Shown in pieces: positions 33,638 to 47,154 of a DNA stretch of 49,911 nt. A program made the position numbers and the translations under genes. Within the stretch, counting starts at the first letter, position 1; each line of letters opens with the position of its first letter. A model generated the notes under the pieces. It worked only from the letters and a program-made list of their open reading frames with translations. It did not search any database and had not been told where the DNA came from. This DNA comes from Alphaproteobacteria bacterium (GTDB taxonomy: Bacteria > Pseudomonadota > Alphaproteobacteria > Puniceispirillales > Puniceispirillaceae), in contig JADHLH010000009.1 of NCBI GenBank assembly GCA_016780765.1, forward strand, positions 1 to 49,911. The letters are read 5' to 3'.

Positions 33638-33638
<1 letters not shown>
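32820..33638 (+). CDS. bamD: Outer-membrane assembly lipoprotein BamD
   Basis: 272 residues from a GTG at 32820, with GGAG upstream. The lipoprotein signal peptide ends in IGLAACST, with the lipidated Cys20. Tetratricopeptide units follow: NELYDEALQLAKSGEPDKAA, HPYSDLAVRAQIMAAWSFYQ, LRRFPDGEYGRDAQLK, and YQTTNQVPEALYRMVEVYLA. BamD docks with BamA to insert beta-barrel proteins. It lies between lpxC and recN, as in many Alphaproteobacteria. Its stop overlaps the recN start. Confidence 0.95.
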
Positions 33639-37418
<3,780 letters not shown>

Positions 37419-37420
37419 CC

Positions 37421-37447
37421 CGTAACCGATAGGCTTGACCTATTACG
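37421..37447. terminator. Possible hairpin between convergent ligA and pepP
   Basis: CGTAA (37421-37425) plus TAGG (37430-37433) can pair with CCTA (37439-37442) plus TTACG (37443-37447), with a four-base bulge on one side. It fills the 40-base gap between convergent genes. There is no T run, so termination here is only a possibility. Confidence 0.3.
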
Positions 37448-37458
37448 GCCAGGTCTTC

Positions 37459-39240
37459 CTAAACCGGTGCGCAGGCAGCGGTCAGCCAGTCAAGGCATAC
37501 CGTCTCACCAGCCAGTTCAGGGGCCAGCTTTTCCATAACCTCGGCATGATAGGCGTTCAACCAGTCACGCTCTGTTGGAAGCAACAGGTCCACATCAATC
37601 AGATTACGGTCGATCGGGCAGAGCGTCACGGTTTCAAACCCGCTGAACCCCTTGTCATCGGGCGCAGTGACAATCACCAGCGTTTCCGTGCGGATGCCCC
37701 AGGCGCCTGCCTGATAGCAGCCAGGCTCATTTGACAGCAACATGCCGGGCAACAACGCCTCGGTGCCACGCTTGGAAATGCTGGCAGGCCCCTCATGCAC
37801 CTGCAGCACATGCCCTACCCCGTGGCCGGTGCCATGTGCATAATCCAGTCCAAGTGACCACATCGGCGCACGGGCCAGCGAATCAATCTGCTGGCCTGTT
37901 GTACCCGCTGGAAACCTGGCCAGCGCAACAGCGATATGGGCGCGCAGCACAGCGGTAAAGGCGCGCCGCATCTGGGCATCGGGCGTGCCGATCGCAACGG
38001 TACGGGTGATGTCTGTCGTGCCGTCATTATAATGCGCGCCTGAATCCACCAGCAGCAGGCTGTCTGTCTGCAGCACACTGTCCTGCCCGGCGATGGCCCG
38101 GTAATGGACAATCGCACCGTTCGGGCCGCTGCCGCAGATGGTATCAAAACTTGATGCAATGAAATGCGGGCTGGCCTTGCGCAACGACAGCAGATGCGCG
38201 GCGATATCAGATTCCGCCATTCCGTTGCCGCCGCCCACCGACAACCAGTGCAGAAAGCGCACCATCACCGCGCCATCCTCAATATGGGCGCGGCGCGTTC
38301 CGGCACATTCAGCCGAATTCTTTTGCGCCTTCATCACGGTAACCGGGCAAGCAGCCTCAACCAGCTTCGCCCCACAGGCGGCAAGCGGCGCATAAAGCGC
38401 TTGCGGCAGGCTGGCTGGTTCAAACTGGATGACCGCACCTTCCCCATATCCGGCGCGCGGGTCAATCAGCGCATCAAATTGTTCCAGCGCGACAATCGCC
38501 GCCTCATTCGCCAGATCGCCTTCCATCACCGGCGCGAGGCTGGCGACATCTCCCAGGATCAGCAGCCCGTTTTCCCGATGATACAGGGCAAACACCAGAT
38601 TGACCGGCGTATTGGCCAGATCATTGCCGCGGATATTGACCAGCCAGTTCACCGCATCAACACGGCTGATCACCACGGCATCAGCGCCGCTATCTGCCAG
38701 CTTTTTGTCCAGAACAGCCAGTTTTTCGGCCATCGTCTGACCTGCCACACGGTCCGGCATGCGAAACGGACGGGCGGCACCGCGCTGTGGACGACCAATG
38801 CCCCACACCGCATCTATCGGGTTTTCAGACTGTGCAAGAAGTGTGGCACCGGCCTGACGGCAGGCTTTTTCCAGACGCTTGTATCCGGCAACCGTTACCA
38901 ATGACGGATCGACCCCGATACGCTTTCCATCTGCGCCGGCTTCGGTCAGCCAGCTGGCCAGACTTGCCTCGGGCAGGGTATGTGTCGACCAGACCGCCGG
39001 GTCGGACTGGTTCGCCATCTGCAATGTATAGCGACCATCACTGAACAGCGCTGCCGCATCATCAAGGATCACGCCATAACCGGCCGATCCTGTAAACCCG
39101 CTGATAAAGGCAAGCCGCTCTTCGCTTGGTGGCACCTCTTCACCCTGAAACATGTCTTCACGGCCAACATACCAGCCATCCAGCCCGGCATTCTTGATGG
39201 CGGCACGAAGGCTTTGCATACGCGCGGCAGTAGCGGTCAT
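37459..39240 (-). CDS. pepP: Xaa-Pro aminopeptidase, M24B family
   Basis: 593 residues from ATG 39240; the frame upstream adds an unlikely N terminus. The protein has two creatinase-like N-terminal domains (MQSLRAAIKNAGLDGWYVG; FISGFTGSAGYGVILDDAAA), then the pita-bread peptidase domain. That domain carries the metal ligands in LLVDSGAHYNDGTTDITRTV, the His in DYAHGTGHGVGHVLQVHEGP, the Glu in MLLSNEPGCYQAGAWGIRTE, and a final ETVCLDWL. It removes N-terminal residues before proline and uses two divalent metals. Length fits the large cytoplasmic form found in many alphaproteobacteria. It may be co-transcribed with prmA. Confidence 0.93.
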   Translation of the reverse strand: MTATAARMQSLRAAIKNAGLDGWYVGREDMFQGEEVPPSEERLAFISGFTGSAGYGVILDDAAALFSDGRYTLQMANQSDPAVWSTHTLPEASLASWLTEAGADGKRIGVDPSLVTVAGYKRLEKACRQAGATLLAQSENPIDAVWGIGRPQRGAARPFRMPDRVAGQTMAEKLAVLDKKLADSGADAVVISRVDAVNWLVNIRGNDLANTPVNLVFALYHRENGLLILGDVASLAPVMEGDLANEAAIVALEQFDALIDPRAGYGEGAVIQFEPASLPQALYAPLAACGAKLVEAACPVTVMKAQKNSAECAGTRRAHIEDGAVMVRFLHWLSVGGGNGMAESDIAAHLLSLRKASPHFIASSFDTICGSGPNGAIVHYRAIAGQDSVLQTDSLLLVDSGAHYNDGTTDITRTVAIGTPDAQMRRAFTAVLRAHIAVALARFPAGTTGQQIDSLARAPMWSLGLDYAHGTGHGVGHVLQVHEGPASISKRGTEALLPGMLLSNEPGCYQAGAWGIRTETLVIVTAPDDKGFSGFETVTLCPIDRNLIDVDLLLPTERDWLNAYHAEVMEKLAPELAGETVCLDWLTAACAPV

Positions 39241-39378
39241 CTTGAACTCTCTTGAATCATTTATGGTTCTGTCTGCGAGCCTTTCGGGTGACCCGTTACA
39301 TAAGGGTTCAGCTTGCCACAGACGGTAAATAGCACCAAGTGGCTCGGACATGCCTGCATCTGCGCGTCTATGGATTAT

Positions 39379-40299
39379 CTAAGCGCGCATGATCAGGGTG
39401 GTCCAGTCCCCGATGACCAGCCGCCGCGCGCGCCGCGCGCCATGCGCCGCAAATCGTGCCTCAACCATATCTGCCTGTTCATTCAGGATGCCCGACAGGA
39501 TAATCCATCCCGCAGCGGCCGTACTGGCCACAAGATCGCGCGCCATGCCGCATAATGGTCCGGCCAGAATATTGGCAAACACAAGATCATAGGGCCCAGC
39601 GCCACGCACCGACGGCGCATCAAAGCCGGTCGATAACACACAGCGCATACGGTGGCGCGCGATGCCGTTGATCCGCCGGTTTTCAACCGCCGTCTGTACC
39701 GCCACCGGATCATTGTCGGCAGCAATCACCGTGCTTGCCGGGCGGGCACGCAACGCGCCAAGACCAAGGATGGCCGACCCGCACCCCATGTCGAGCACGC
39801 GCCAGCGCGACTTGCGATATGTCCTGAAAATAGTTTCTGCAGCGCGCAAACACCCTTCGGTCGTCGGATGGGTGCCCGACCCGAACGCCTGCGCAGCCTC
39901 AACCAGCAACGGCCAGCTTGCTGCCGGTCTGCGGCGCGTCAGATGGCTGCCATAGACCCAGAAGCGGCCAATATGGCGCGGCGGAAAGGCGGCGCGGTTC
40001 TCGGCCAGCCAGTCACGATGTGCCAGCGCCTCAACGCTGACCATCACGGCCGGCAAGCCCAGCGCCTCAAACTGCCGGGAAAGCAGCGCATCGATAATCC
40101 CGGCATCAGGTGCATGGCTGAACAGCGCTTCAATCTGCCAGGCGCCGGCGCCATCGCGAAGATGTGCTGTCGCTTCGGCATCCAGCAATTCCGAAAACAC
40201 CATCTCGAGCCGGCTTACCTGTGCCGCGCCAAGGTCTGCGTCAAGACCCAGCCGCACCGCCCACAGGCGCGGCATGTCAGTATCTGGCTGCATGGTCAT
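39379..40299 (-). CDS. prmA: Ribosomal protein L11 methyltransferase
   Basis: 306 residues. The N-terminal substrate domain contains WQIEALFSHAP and ENRAAFPPRHIGRFWVYGSH. The SAM-binding domain begins with AFGSGTHPTTEGCLRAAE, then VLDMGCGSAILGLGALRARP. DNDPVAVQTAVENRRINGI and DLVFANILAGPLCGMARDL complete the fold. The catalytic NILA motif (FANILAGPL) is typical of PrmA, which methylates L11. It overlaps the helicase gene by four bases (ATGA), so the two are coupled. The pairing of uvrD and prmA recurs in alphaproteobacteria. Confidence 0.92.
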   Translation of the reverse strand: MTMQPDTDMPRLWAVRLGLDADLGAAQVSRLEMVFSELLDAEATAHLRDGAGAWQIEALFSHAPDAGIIDALLSRQFEALGLPAVMVSVEALAHRDWLAENRAAFPPRHIGRFWVYGSHLTRRRPAASWPLLVEAAQAFGSGTHPTTEGCLRAAETIFRTYRKSRWRVLDMGCGSAILGLGALRARPASTVIAADNDPVAVQTAVENRRINGIARHRMRCVLSTGFDAPSVRGAGPYDLVFANILAGPLCGMARDLVASTAAAGWIILSGILNEQADMVEARFAAHGARRARRLVIGDWTTLIMRA

Positions 40300-42545
40300 G
40301 GCTTGCTGACAAATCCGGCTACCACTTTCTTGCTGCCCGCCTTGTCGAAAGCAATCTCCAGCTTGTCACCATCAATATGCGTGATGTTGCCCATCCCGAA
40401 CTTCTGATGAAAGACCCGCTCGCCAGGGGCGAATTCGGTCTTGTTGTTGCTGGCTCTGAAGCCGTCATCAATGCCGCCAGCACGCCGTTCCGCCATACGC
40501 CGCCATCCCGGCCCGTATCCGCCGCGCGTCTCGCCGCTACCGCCAAAGCTGCTGTCACCCGACATTTGCACCTGCGCTGCGCGGCCAAAGGGAATGGCAC
40601 CGCCAAGACCCTGCGCGATATCCTCAATCACGGTTTCGGGCGGCAGTTCCTGGACAAAGCGCGACGGGATGGATGACTGCCACTGCCCGTGAATGCGCCG
40701 GCTGCCCGCAAAGCTCAGCTGGACAGTCTTTCGTGCACGGGTAATCCCGACATAGGCAAGCCGCCGTTCTTCCTCCAGCCCGACCGCGCCATTCTCGTCA
40801 ATCGTGCGCTGGCTTGGAAAAATGCCCTCTTCCCATCCGGGCAGGAACACCGTATCGAACTCCAGCCCCTTGGCCGCATGCAGCGTCATCAGCGTCACTT
40901 CGCCGGTCTCACTCTCGCGATCGCCGTCCATGACCAGCGAGATATGTTCGAAGAACCCTTGCAGCGAGTCAAAATCCTGCATCGCGTTGACCAGTTCGGT
41001 CAGATTCTCCAGCCGCCCTTCTGCTTCCGGCGATTTGTCTGCCATCCACATGCCGGTATATCCCGATTCATCCAGCACTATCTTGGCAAGATCGGTGTGA
41101 TGCATGCTGCCGACTGAGTCACGCCAGCGCCGTATATTGTGGCAGAATTCTCCCAGCGCGTTGCGCGCTGCCGGCCGCAATTCATCACTTTGTGACAGGT
41201 CAATCGCCGCGGCCAGCAATGGCTTGTCCGACGCCCGCGCCTGCATGTGCAACGCCTGAATACTGGCCGTACCGAGCCCGCGCTTCGGTGTGTTGATGAT
41301 CCTCTCAAACGCCAGATCATCAGCCGGTTGCGCAATCAGGCGCAGATAGGCGATGGCGTCGCGAATCTCGGCACGTTCATAGAATCTTGCACCAACCACC
41401 CTGTAGGGCAGGCCAATGGCAATAAAGCGTTCCTCAAATTCGCGCGTCTGGAAGCCGGCCCGCACCAGAACAGCAATCTGCGACAGATCCTGCCCGTCAG
41501 CATGCATCGCCTCGATGTCTGCCGAGACCGCGCGCGCTTCATCCGCGCCATCCCAATAGCCGTTCACCCGCAGCTTTTCGCCCGCGTCAGCCGAGGTATA
41601 GAGCGTCTTGCCAAGACGGCTTTCATTATGCGCGATGATCCCTGATGCCGCGGCCAGAATATGCCCGGTCGACCGGTAATTCTCTTCCAGCCGGACAATG
41701 GCAGCGCCCGGAAAGTCGCTTTCGAACTTCAGAATGTTGCCAACCTCGGCCCCGCGCCAGCCATAGATCGACTGATCATCATCACCAACACAGCACAGGT
41801 TGCGCTCGGTCCCGGTCAGCAGACGAAGCCACAGATACTGGGCCACGTTAGTGTCCTGATACTCATCCACCATGATATGGGTGATTCGCTTATGATATTC
41901 AGCCAGCACATCAGGGTGCGATTGCAGCACTGTCAGCATATGTAGCAGCAGATCGCCGAAATCGACCGCATTCAGCGCCAGCAGTCGCGCCTGATAGGCA
42001 GTATACAGCTCACGCATCTGGCCGTTCGCCAGATCACCCGCCTCGGCAGCGCCGATCTTCTCAGGTGTCAGACCGCGGTCCTTCCAGCGCTGGATCACCC
42101 CGCCAAGAAGCCGGGCAGGCCATCGCTTGGCGTCGATATTCTCCACCTCCATCAACTGCTTGATCAGCCGAATCTGGTCATCCACATCGAGAATCGTGAA
42201 GTCGGAGCGCAGCCCGACCAGATCGGCATGGCGGCGCAGCATCCGCGCCGCAAGCGCATGAAAGGTGCCAAGCAAGGCCTGTTCGGCCAATGGCCCAACC
42301 ATTGCCGAAACCCGCGATTTCATCTCGCGTGCGGCCTTGTTGGTAAAGGTCACAGCAAGGATATTCCAGGGTTTTGCCGTACCAGTCGCCACAAGTTCGG
42401 CCAGCCGCGAAGTCAGAACGCGGGTCTTGCCGGTACCCGCGCCCGACAGTACCAGAACCGGGCCAGACAGGGTCTGCACGGCAACGCGCTGAGCCGGGTT
42501 CAGGCCATTCAACCAGGGATTTTCGGAGTGCGGAGCGGTTTGCAT
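40296..42545 (-). CDS. uvrD: UvrD/PcrA family 3'-5' DNA helicase
   Basis: 749 residues, superfamily 1A. Walker A is LSGAGTGKTRVLTSRLA (GAGTGKT 35-41). Then motif Ia AVTFTNKAAREMKSR, motif II VDEYQDTNVAQYLWL, motif III GDDDQSIYGWRGAEV, motif IV LEENYRSTGHILAAA, motif V TLHAAKGLEFDTVFLPGWEE, and motif VI RRLAYVGITRARKTV. The C-terminal tail has the PcrA-like segment FHQKFGMGNITHIDGDKLEI, which in relatives binds RNA polymerase. It unwinds DNA in nucleotide excision and mismatch repair. The start is ATG 42545, divergent from mlaA. Confidence 0.94.
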   Translation of the reverse strand: MQTAPHSENPWLNGLNPAQRVAVQTLSGPVLVLSGAGTGKTRVLTSRLAELVATGTAKPWNILAVTFTNKAAREMKSRVSAMVGPLAEQALLGTFHALAARMLRRHADLVGLRSDFTILDVDDQIRLIKQLMEVENIDAKRWPARLLGGVIQRWKDRGLTPEKIGAAEAGDLANGQMRELYTAYQARLLALNAVDFGDLLLHMLTVLQSHPDVLAEYHKRITHIMVDEYQDTNVAQYLWLRLLTGTERNLCCVGDDDQSIYGWRGAEVGNILKFESDFPGAAIVRLEENYRSTGHILAAASGIIAHNESRLGKTLYTSADAGEKLRVNGYWDGADEARAVSADIEAMHADGQDLSQIAVLVRAGFQTREFEERFIAIGLPYRVVGARFYERAEIRDAIAYLRLIAQPADDLAFERIINTPKRGLGTASIQALHMQARASDKPLLAAAIDLSQSDELRPAARNALGEFCHNIRRWRDSVGSMHHTDLAKIVLDESGYTGMWMADKSPEAEGRLENLTELVNAMQDFDSLQGFFEHISLVMDGDRESETGEVTLMTLHAAKGLEFDTVFLPGWEEGIFPSQRTIDENGAVGLEEERRLAYVGITRARKTVQLSFAGSRRIHGQWQSSIPSRFVQELPPETVIEDIAQGLGGAIPFGRAAQVQMSGDSSFGGSGETRGGYGPGWRRMAERRAGGIDDGFRASNNKTEFAPGERVFHQKFGMGNITHIDGDKLEIAFDKAGSKKVVAGFVSKP

Positions 42546-42681
42546 GGCGCCAAAGTCGCAAATCGCCGGGCACCGGTCAACGGGCCGATGCCAGGTGCGG
42601 CAATTCTTTTCTGCATGATAACAGCTGTGCGCGACTTGCCGATCAGGGTGATGCGTCCTGATATTTGCATTTAACGTTGCA

Positions 42682-42690
42682 TGCTATATT
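42682..42690 (+). promoter_or_regulatory. Extended -10 promoter element before mlaA
   Basis: TGCTATATT fits TGnTATAAT with one mismatch. No good -35 is seen 16-18 bases upstream, which is usual for extended -10 promoters. Transcription would start near 42697, upstream of every candidate mlaA start. A GGAGG at 42703-42707 has no start codon in range. Confidence 0.45.
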
Positions 42691-42760
42691 CTGCAGCCTG
42701 ACTGGAGGCGAACCCTTCGCGCTCTGCACTGTGTTTTTCAAGATTATGTTGGGCAATGGC

Positions 42761-43630
42761 ATGATGAACCGCCAACGCTATATGTCAGGTGACAGCTTAT
42801 CAGGTGATAAAGCGATTCCTGCCGCATTCGTGCCAGATCAGGGCAGCGTCGCCGGTGATTCACGCGCCAATCATGCCCCATCGGTGAACAGGCTTGCCAC
42901 CAAAGCAGCGATTGTCGGCATGGCCTGCCTTATGGCCGCCTGTTCGACCACCCCTCCGGATGAACGCACCGATGAACGTGACACGTTCGAGAACGCCAAT
43001 CGCAGCATCTATGATTTCAACATGAAGGCTGACACCTACGTGCTGGAGCCGGCCGCTGATTTTTATCGGAGTTCGGTGCCAGAAGGCGGTCAACGCGCTG
43101 TGGACCAGCATCTGCGCTGGGCAGCCATGCCGTCCACGGCCATCAACTCGACGCTGCAGGGCAAGTTTGAGAATGCCGGCCTCGCCACACTCAATTTTCT
43201 GGTCAACGGCCTCACGCTTGGCTTTGCTGACCTGACCAACGATGAAGACACGATCGAACAGGAAGATTTCGGCCAGACGCTTGCTGCCTACAAAACACCA
43301 CAGGGACCTTATGTCATGATGCCCCTGCTTGGTCCGCGTACGGGCCGCGCGCTGGCTGGCAATGTTGTTGATTTTGCGATGAACCCGCTGCGTGTGTTCG
43401 GCAGCGGCAAGGAAGTGCGCGCCCTGCGTCAGGCACAGGCACCGGTCGGTGCGGTCAGTTTCCGGGCAAAGACGTTTGATGCCTTCAACGAGGTCAAATA
43501 CAATGCCATCGACCCCTATGCCCGCACACGCTCGTTCTACTACCAGACGCGGCTCGGCCTTCTTGAAGACCGCGTGACCGGTGCCAGCACAACATCCGAA
43601 GATGCATTCGAGTTCCTGTTCGATGAATAG
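42761..43630 (+). CDS. mlaA: Outer-membrane lipid-asymmetry lipoprotein MlaA (VacJ)
   Basis: 289 residues with the ATG at 42761. The start is uncertain: the lipobox LMAACSTT is preceded by a clean 20-residue signal peptide if translation begins at a GTG at 42884 (MNRLATKAAIVGMACLMAAC), while ATGs at 42746, 42761 or 42782 give long leaders. The mature part is clear MlaA: FENANRSIYDFNMKADTYVL, FLVNGLTLGFADLTNDEDTI, EDFGQTLAAYKTPQGPYVMM, PLLGPRTGRALAGNVVDFAM, and IDPYARTRSFYYQTRLGL. MlaA removes misplaced phospholipids from the outer leaflet and hands them to MlaC, encoded next. Confidence 0.9.
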   Translation: MMNRQRYMSGDSLSGDKAIPAAFVPDQGSVAGDSRANHAPSVNRLATKAAIVGMACLMAACSTTPPDERTDERDTFENANRSIYDFNMKADTYVLEPAADFYRSSVPEGGQRAVDQHLRWAAMPSTAINSTLQGKFENAGLATLNFLVNGLTLGFADLTNDEDTIEQEDFGQTLAAYKTPQGPYVMMPLLGPRTGRALAGNVVDFAMNPLRVFGSGKEVRALRQAQAPVGAVSFRAKTFDAFNEVKYNAIDPYARTRSFYYQTRLGLLEDRVTGASTTSEDAFEFLFDE

Positions 43631-44300
43631 CCTGCCAATCACCACACCAATAATCATCCCCGCATCAGCTGCACTGCGCAGCATTGTGATGCCGGGTCTG
43701 TTGGCGCTCACCATGGTCATCTGCGGCCTGATCGCCCCGGTACCGGCTGCCGCCACGGACCAGCAAGACGCCGCCACTGCCGTTGTCGAGGCGCTGATCA
43801 GCGATGTTGAGGCGTTGCTGGAGGTAAAAGATGCCAGCATGGATGACCGCAGATCGGCGATCACAGCGCTTCTTGATGCGCATTTTGCAATGGACACCAT
43901 TGCCGCCTTTTCCACCGGCCCTTATTGGCGCGCTGCAACACCCGAAGAACGCGATGAATATAAACGCGTGTTTCGTGAGGTGCTGGTCAGCACCATTCTG
44001 GGTAATTTCGATCAACTTTACGGGCTTGAATACACAGCCGGCAAGGCAACCCCAAAAGGGGACCGGTTTGTGGTTGTCAGCGGTATTTTTGCCGACACCA
44101 CCGGTGCACGGCCTCAGGTTGCGGTGAACTGGCGTGTCATCACCCGCAAAGGCAAGCCGATCAAGCTGTTCGACATCGAGATTGAAAACCTGTCATTGCT
44201 GGTCACCCAGCAGCAGGAAAATGTTGCTGTCATCCGCAAGAACAAGGGCCGGTTCAGCGCGCTTATCGACGTGATTCGCGATCGTATCCCGGCTCAATAA
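43623..44300 (+). CDS. mlaC: Periplasmic phospholipid carrier MlaC (Ttg2D)
   Basis: 225 residues from the ATG at 43623, which overlaps the mlaA stop; an ATG at 43689 would give a shorter, neater signal peptide (MPGLLALTMVICGLIAPVPA with AAA following). The mature domain shows FAMDTIAAFSTGPYWRAATP, ERDEYKRVFREVLVSTILGN, VVVSGIFADTTGARPQVAVN, WRVITRKGKPIKLFDIEIEN and an end typical of Tol-Tol-Ttg2 carriers. MlaC shuttles phospholipids between MlaA and the inner-membrane MlaFEDB transporter, which is not in this window. Confidence 0.93.
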   Translation: MNSLPITTPIIIPASAALRSIVMPGLLALTMVICGLIAPVPAAATDQQDAATAVVEALISDVEALLEVKDASMDDRRSAITALLDAHFAMDTIAAFSTGPYWRAATPEERDEYKRVFREVLVSTILGNFDQLYGLEYTAGKATPKGDRFVVVSGIFADTTGARPQVAVNWRVITRKGKPIKLFDIEIENLSLLVTQQQENVAVIRKNKGRFSALIDVIRDRIPAQ

Positions 44301-44378
44301 CCGCCAGCAAAGCTGCGCCTCACCTAAGAGGCCCGGCGATAACAAACCCGGCATCAGACGGTCCCGTGCATCCCGGAC

Positions 44379-46058
44379 TTACCGGCTGATCGGCTTGTAT
44401 TTGATGCGGGTCGGGCGGTCAGCCTCGGCACCAAGGCGGCGCTTGCGATCAGCCTCATATGCCTCGTAATTGCCCTCGAACCATTCAACATGGCTGTCAC
44501 CTTCAAAGGCGAGGATATGCGTTGCAATCCGGTCAAGGAACCAGCGATCGTGGCTGACCACAACCGCGCAGCCGGCAAATTCTTCCAGCGCTTCTTCCAA
44601 TGCACGCAGCGTGTCGACATCCAGATCATTTGTCGGTTCGTCAAGCAGTAGCAGATTGGCCCCGCTTTTTAACATTCGGGCCAGATGCACACGGTTTCGT
44701 TCACCACCTGATAGCTGACCAACACGCTTTTGCTGGTCGCCGCCCTTGAAGTTGAACTGCCCGACATACGCGCGTGAGGGCATCGTACGCTTGCCAAGTT
44801 CAATTTCATCAAGCCCATCGGAAATCACTTCCCAGACGGTCTTGTCATTTTCCAGATCGTCACGCGACTGATCGACATAGCCAAGCTTTACCGTGTCACC
44901 AACGGTGAAGGCACCGGCATCAGGTGCCTCGCCGCCGGTAATCATCCGGAACAGCGTTGTCTTGCCGGCGCCGTTTGGTCCGATAACGCCAACAATGCCG
45001 CCCGGTGGCAGCCGGAATGACAGATCTTCAATCAGCAAACGCTCACCAAATCCCTTGCCCAGCCCGTTGGCATTGATCACCACATCGCCCAGACGCGGAC
45101 CGGCCGGAATATGGATTTTGGCGGTATCAATCTGGCGATCATTCTCATCAGCCAGCATTTTTTCATAAGCGTTGATCCGCGCCTTTGATTTTGCCTGACG
45201 CGCTTTTGGCGCACTGCGCACCCAGTCCAGCTCCCGCGACAGCGACTTCACGCGCGCATCCTCGGCCTTGCCTTCCTGCTCAAGCCGCTTGTGCTTCTGC
45301 TCCAGCCAGCCTGAATAATTCCCCTCATAAGGAATGCCGGCGCCGCGATCGAGTTCCAAAATCCAGCCGGCGACCTCGTCGAGGAAATAGCGGTCGTGCG
45401 TGATGGTAACGACAGTGCCCGGAAAATCGTGAAGGAAGCGCTGCAACCAGGCGACGGATTCGGCATCCAGATGGTTTGTCGGCTCGTCAAGAAGCAGCAT
45501 GTCCGGTGCGCTCAACAACAGCTTGCACAGCGCTACACGGCGCTTCTCACCACCTGAAAGCTTGCCGACATCAGACTCGCCAGCAGGTACACGCAGCGCG
45601 TCCATGGCGATCTCGGCCTTGCGCTCAAGATCCCAGCCGTCAATCGCATCGATCTTTTCCTGAAGCTCGGCCTGCTCGGCGATAACCTCATTCATTTCAT
45701 CGTCAGTCAGCTCCTCGGCAAATCGCGCGCTGACTTCGTTGAACCGGTCCATCAGCTCTTTGGCTTCACCCATGCCCGACAGCACGTTGCCAGTGACATC
45801 CATGTTCTCGTCCAGCTCTGGCTCCTGCGCCAGATACCCGACCTTGATCCCGTCGGCGGCCCAGGCGTCCCCATTATACTCATTATCCAGCCCCGCCATG
45901 ATCTTCAGCAATGTTGATTTACCGGCACCGTTCAGGCCAAGAACGCCGATCTTTGCCCCGGGCAGGAATGACAAGCTGATATTCTTCAGAACTTCCTTGC
46001 CGCCGGGCCAGGTCTTGGACAGACGGTGCATGACATAGACATACTGGTGGCTGGACAT
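44379..46058 (-). CDS. ettA: Energy-dependent translational throttle protein EttA
   Basis: 559 residues, ABC-F with the EttA layout. Domain 1: [37 protein letters not shown] and [20 protein letters not shown]. The arm and linker have [20 protein letters not shown] and [15 protein letters not shown]. Domain 2: [36 protein letters not shown] and [20 protein letters not shown]. The end is [20 protein letters not shown]. It binds the ribosomal E site and slows the first peptide bond when ATP is low. It is about 35 kb from the Uup-like ABC-F gene at 8520 and clearly a different subfamily. GAAAGAGGAAAATC precedes the ATG. Confidence 0.96.
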   Translation of the reverse strand: MSSHQYVYVMHRLSKTWPGGKEVLKNISLSFLPGAKIGVLGLNGAGKSTLLKIMAGLDNEYNGDAWAADGIKVGYLAQEPELDENMDVTGNVLSGMGEAKELMDRFNEVSARFAEELTDDEMNEVIAEQAELQEKIDAIDGWDLERKAEIAMDALRVPAGESDVGKLSGGEKRRVALCKLLLSAPDMLLLDEPTNHLDAESVAWLQRFLHDFPGTVVTITHDRYFLDEVAGWILELDRGAGIPYEGNYSGWLEQKHKRLEQEGKAEDARVKSLSRELDWVRSAPKARQAKSKARINAYEKMLADENDRQIDTAKIHIPAGPRLGDVVINANGLGKGFGERLLIEDLSFRLPPGGIVGVIGPNGAGKTTLFRMITGGEAPDAGAFTVGDTVKLGYVDQSRDDLENDKTVWEVISDGLDEIELGKRTMPSRAYVGQFNFKGGDQQKRVGQLSGGERNRVHLARMLKSGANLLLLDEPTNDLDVDTLRALEEALEEFAGCAVVVSHDRWFLDRIATHILAFEGDSHVEWFEGNYEAYEADRKRRLGAEADRPTRIKYKPISR

Positions 46059-46364
46059 GATTTTCCTCTTTCATTCAACGCGCCTTGCAAATGCCGATCA
46101 CTATGGGGCATGCGGCAAGCTGTGCGCCGGGTTACAATGCTGCTCACCTTCTAGCCGGTGCCGGGGGCAATCTCAACACGCAATCATCACCAATCCTGAT
46201 GGCGGGCATGCCCGGCCTGTTATGGCTTATTCTCGGCTGACAGGTATGGCGGCACGCGCTGGTTGCCACAGCTGCGGTTTGCAATCTGTTGGAATCTCCT
46301 TTGCATAATGCGCGCGTGTCACTAAGGTGTTATCGATTTTGGCCAACAGTCAGGCGAACCGGAC
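46059..46364. other. Divergent intergenic region, ettA / membrane protein
   Basis: About 300 bases with no credible gene; short frames in it have no ribosome binding site. It should hold promoters for both flanking genes, but I find no clear hexamer pair, hairpin or repeat. Confidence 0.6.
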
Positions 46365-46709
46365 ATGGGCGAGGACATACCCGCACTCGGGATCCTGATA
46401 GATCTGCCGCTTGCATTTCTCATGTGGGCGGCGATTCTGCGGTTTCTGCTGTCGATGGTAATCAAGGAAGACAGCCGCACCCCGGTCATGCGCTTTCTGA
46501 ACAGCTTCATCATGCCGATTGTGCATGTCACCAGGTTTTTCACGCCAAGCTGGGTGATTGAACGCCTGGCACCGGTATATTTGGCCTTCTGGGTATTTAT
46601 CCTGCGCTATTATGTGATGCCGCTCTTCATCGGGTATGACATCAACGGGTTTGGCAGCCTGTCGATTGAATATCTGCTGATATCGGTGTGGGTCGAATAC
46701 GGTTTCTAG
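46365..46709 (+). CDS. YggT-like small membrane protein
   Basis: 114 residues, strongly hydrophobic, with about three membrane segments: about 7-34 (LGILIDLPLAFLMWAAILRF), 68-88 (LAPVYLAFWVFILRYYVMPL) and a terminal hydrophobic stretch. In between, SRTPVMRFLNSFIMPIVHVT and RFFTPSWV resemble the cytoplasmic loops of YggT family proteins. The match is by pattern only. The function of YggT proteins is not settled; a role in osmotic tolerance or as protein scaffold has been proposed. No operon partner is near. Confidence 0.6.
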   Translation: MGEDIPALGILIDLPLAFLMWAAILRFLLSMVIKEDSRTPVMRFLNSFIMPIVHVTRFFTPSWVIERLAPVYLAFWVFILRYYVMPLFIGYDINGFGSLSIEYLLISVWVEYGF

Positions 46710-46727
46710 CTGCCACCGGCGGAACAC

Positions 46728-47066
46728 CTATTCGGGCACGACCATGATCGTCCGCACGCGTTTGCCATCAGCTGACAACTGCCAGATTTGCTGACCATCC
46801 GGTGTATCAACCACCAGGACCATGCCCGAACCATCGCTGCTTGCTGCCCTGATTTCGCTGCCCGCAGGTATCGCCAGCGTCAGGTCTGCGGGCGGCGCAC
46901 TCATCCCGGCAAGGCGCGAGGCGATGGTCCCCACCACCACAATCGTCAGCACGATAATCAACACCCCCATGATAATCGCCGCCGCCTTGATCATTCCCAG
47001 ATTGCGAACAATCGCCGACGGTGCCTCTTGCGGGCTGGAATTGGGTTCTGGCGGCGTGCTGGTCAT
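46728..47066 (-). CDS. DUF6476-like small membrane protein
   Basis: 112 residues from ATG 47066, preceded by GAAAGGGA; the longer frame to 47474 shadows rluD. A short polar N terminus leads to one membrane segment (about 25-48, LGMIKAAAIIMGVLIIVLTI). A periplasmic domain with IPAGSEIRAASSDGSGMVLV and GQQIWQLSADGKRVRTIMVV follows. The topology and the position divergent from rluD, next to rpoH, resemble DUF6476 proteins of other Alphaproteobacteria; function unknown. Confidence 0.65.
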   Translation of the reverse strand: MTSTPPEPNSSPQEAPSAIVRNLGMIKAAAIIMGVLIIVLTIVVVGTIASRLAGMSAPPADLTLAIPAGSEIRAASSDGSGMVLVVDTPDGQQIWQLSADGKRVRTIMVVPE

Positions 47067-47154
47067 GACAGGTCCCTTTCGGAGATGCAGGCTGGCGGCA
47101 AGGGTAACGGCTTTCAGTGTCGCTCTGTCGCAATATAGGCTAGGGTGACGCCCC

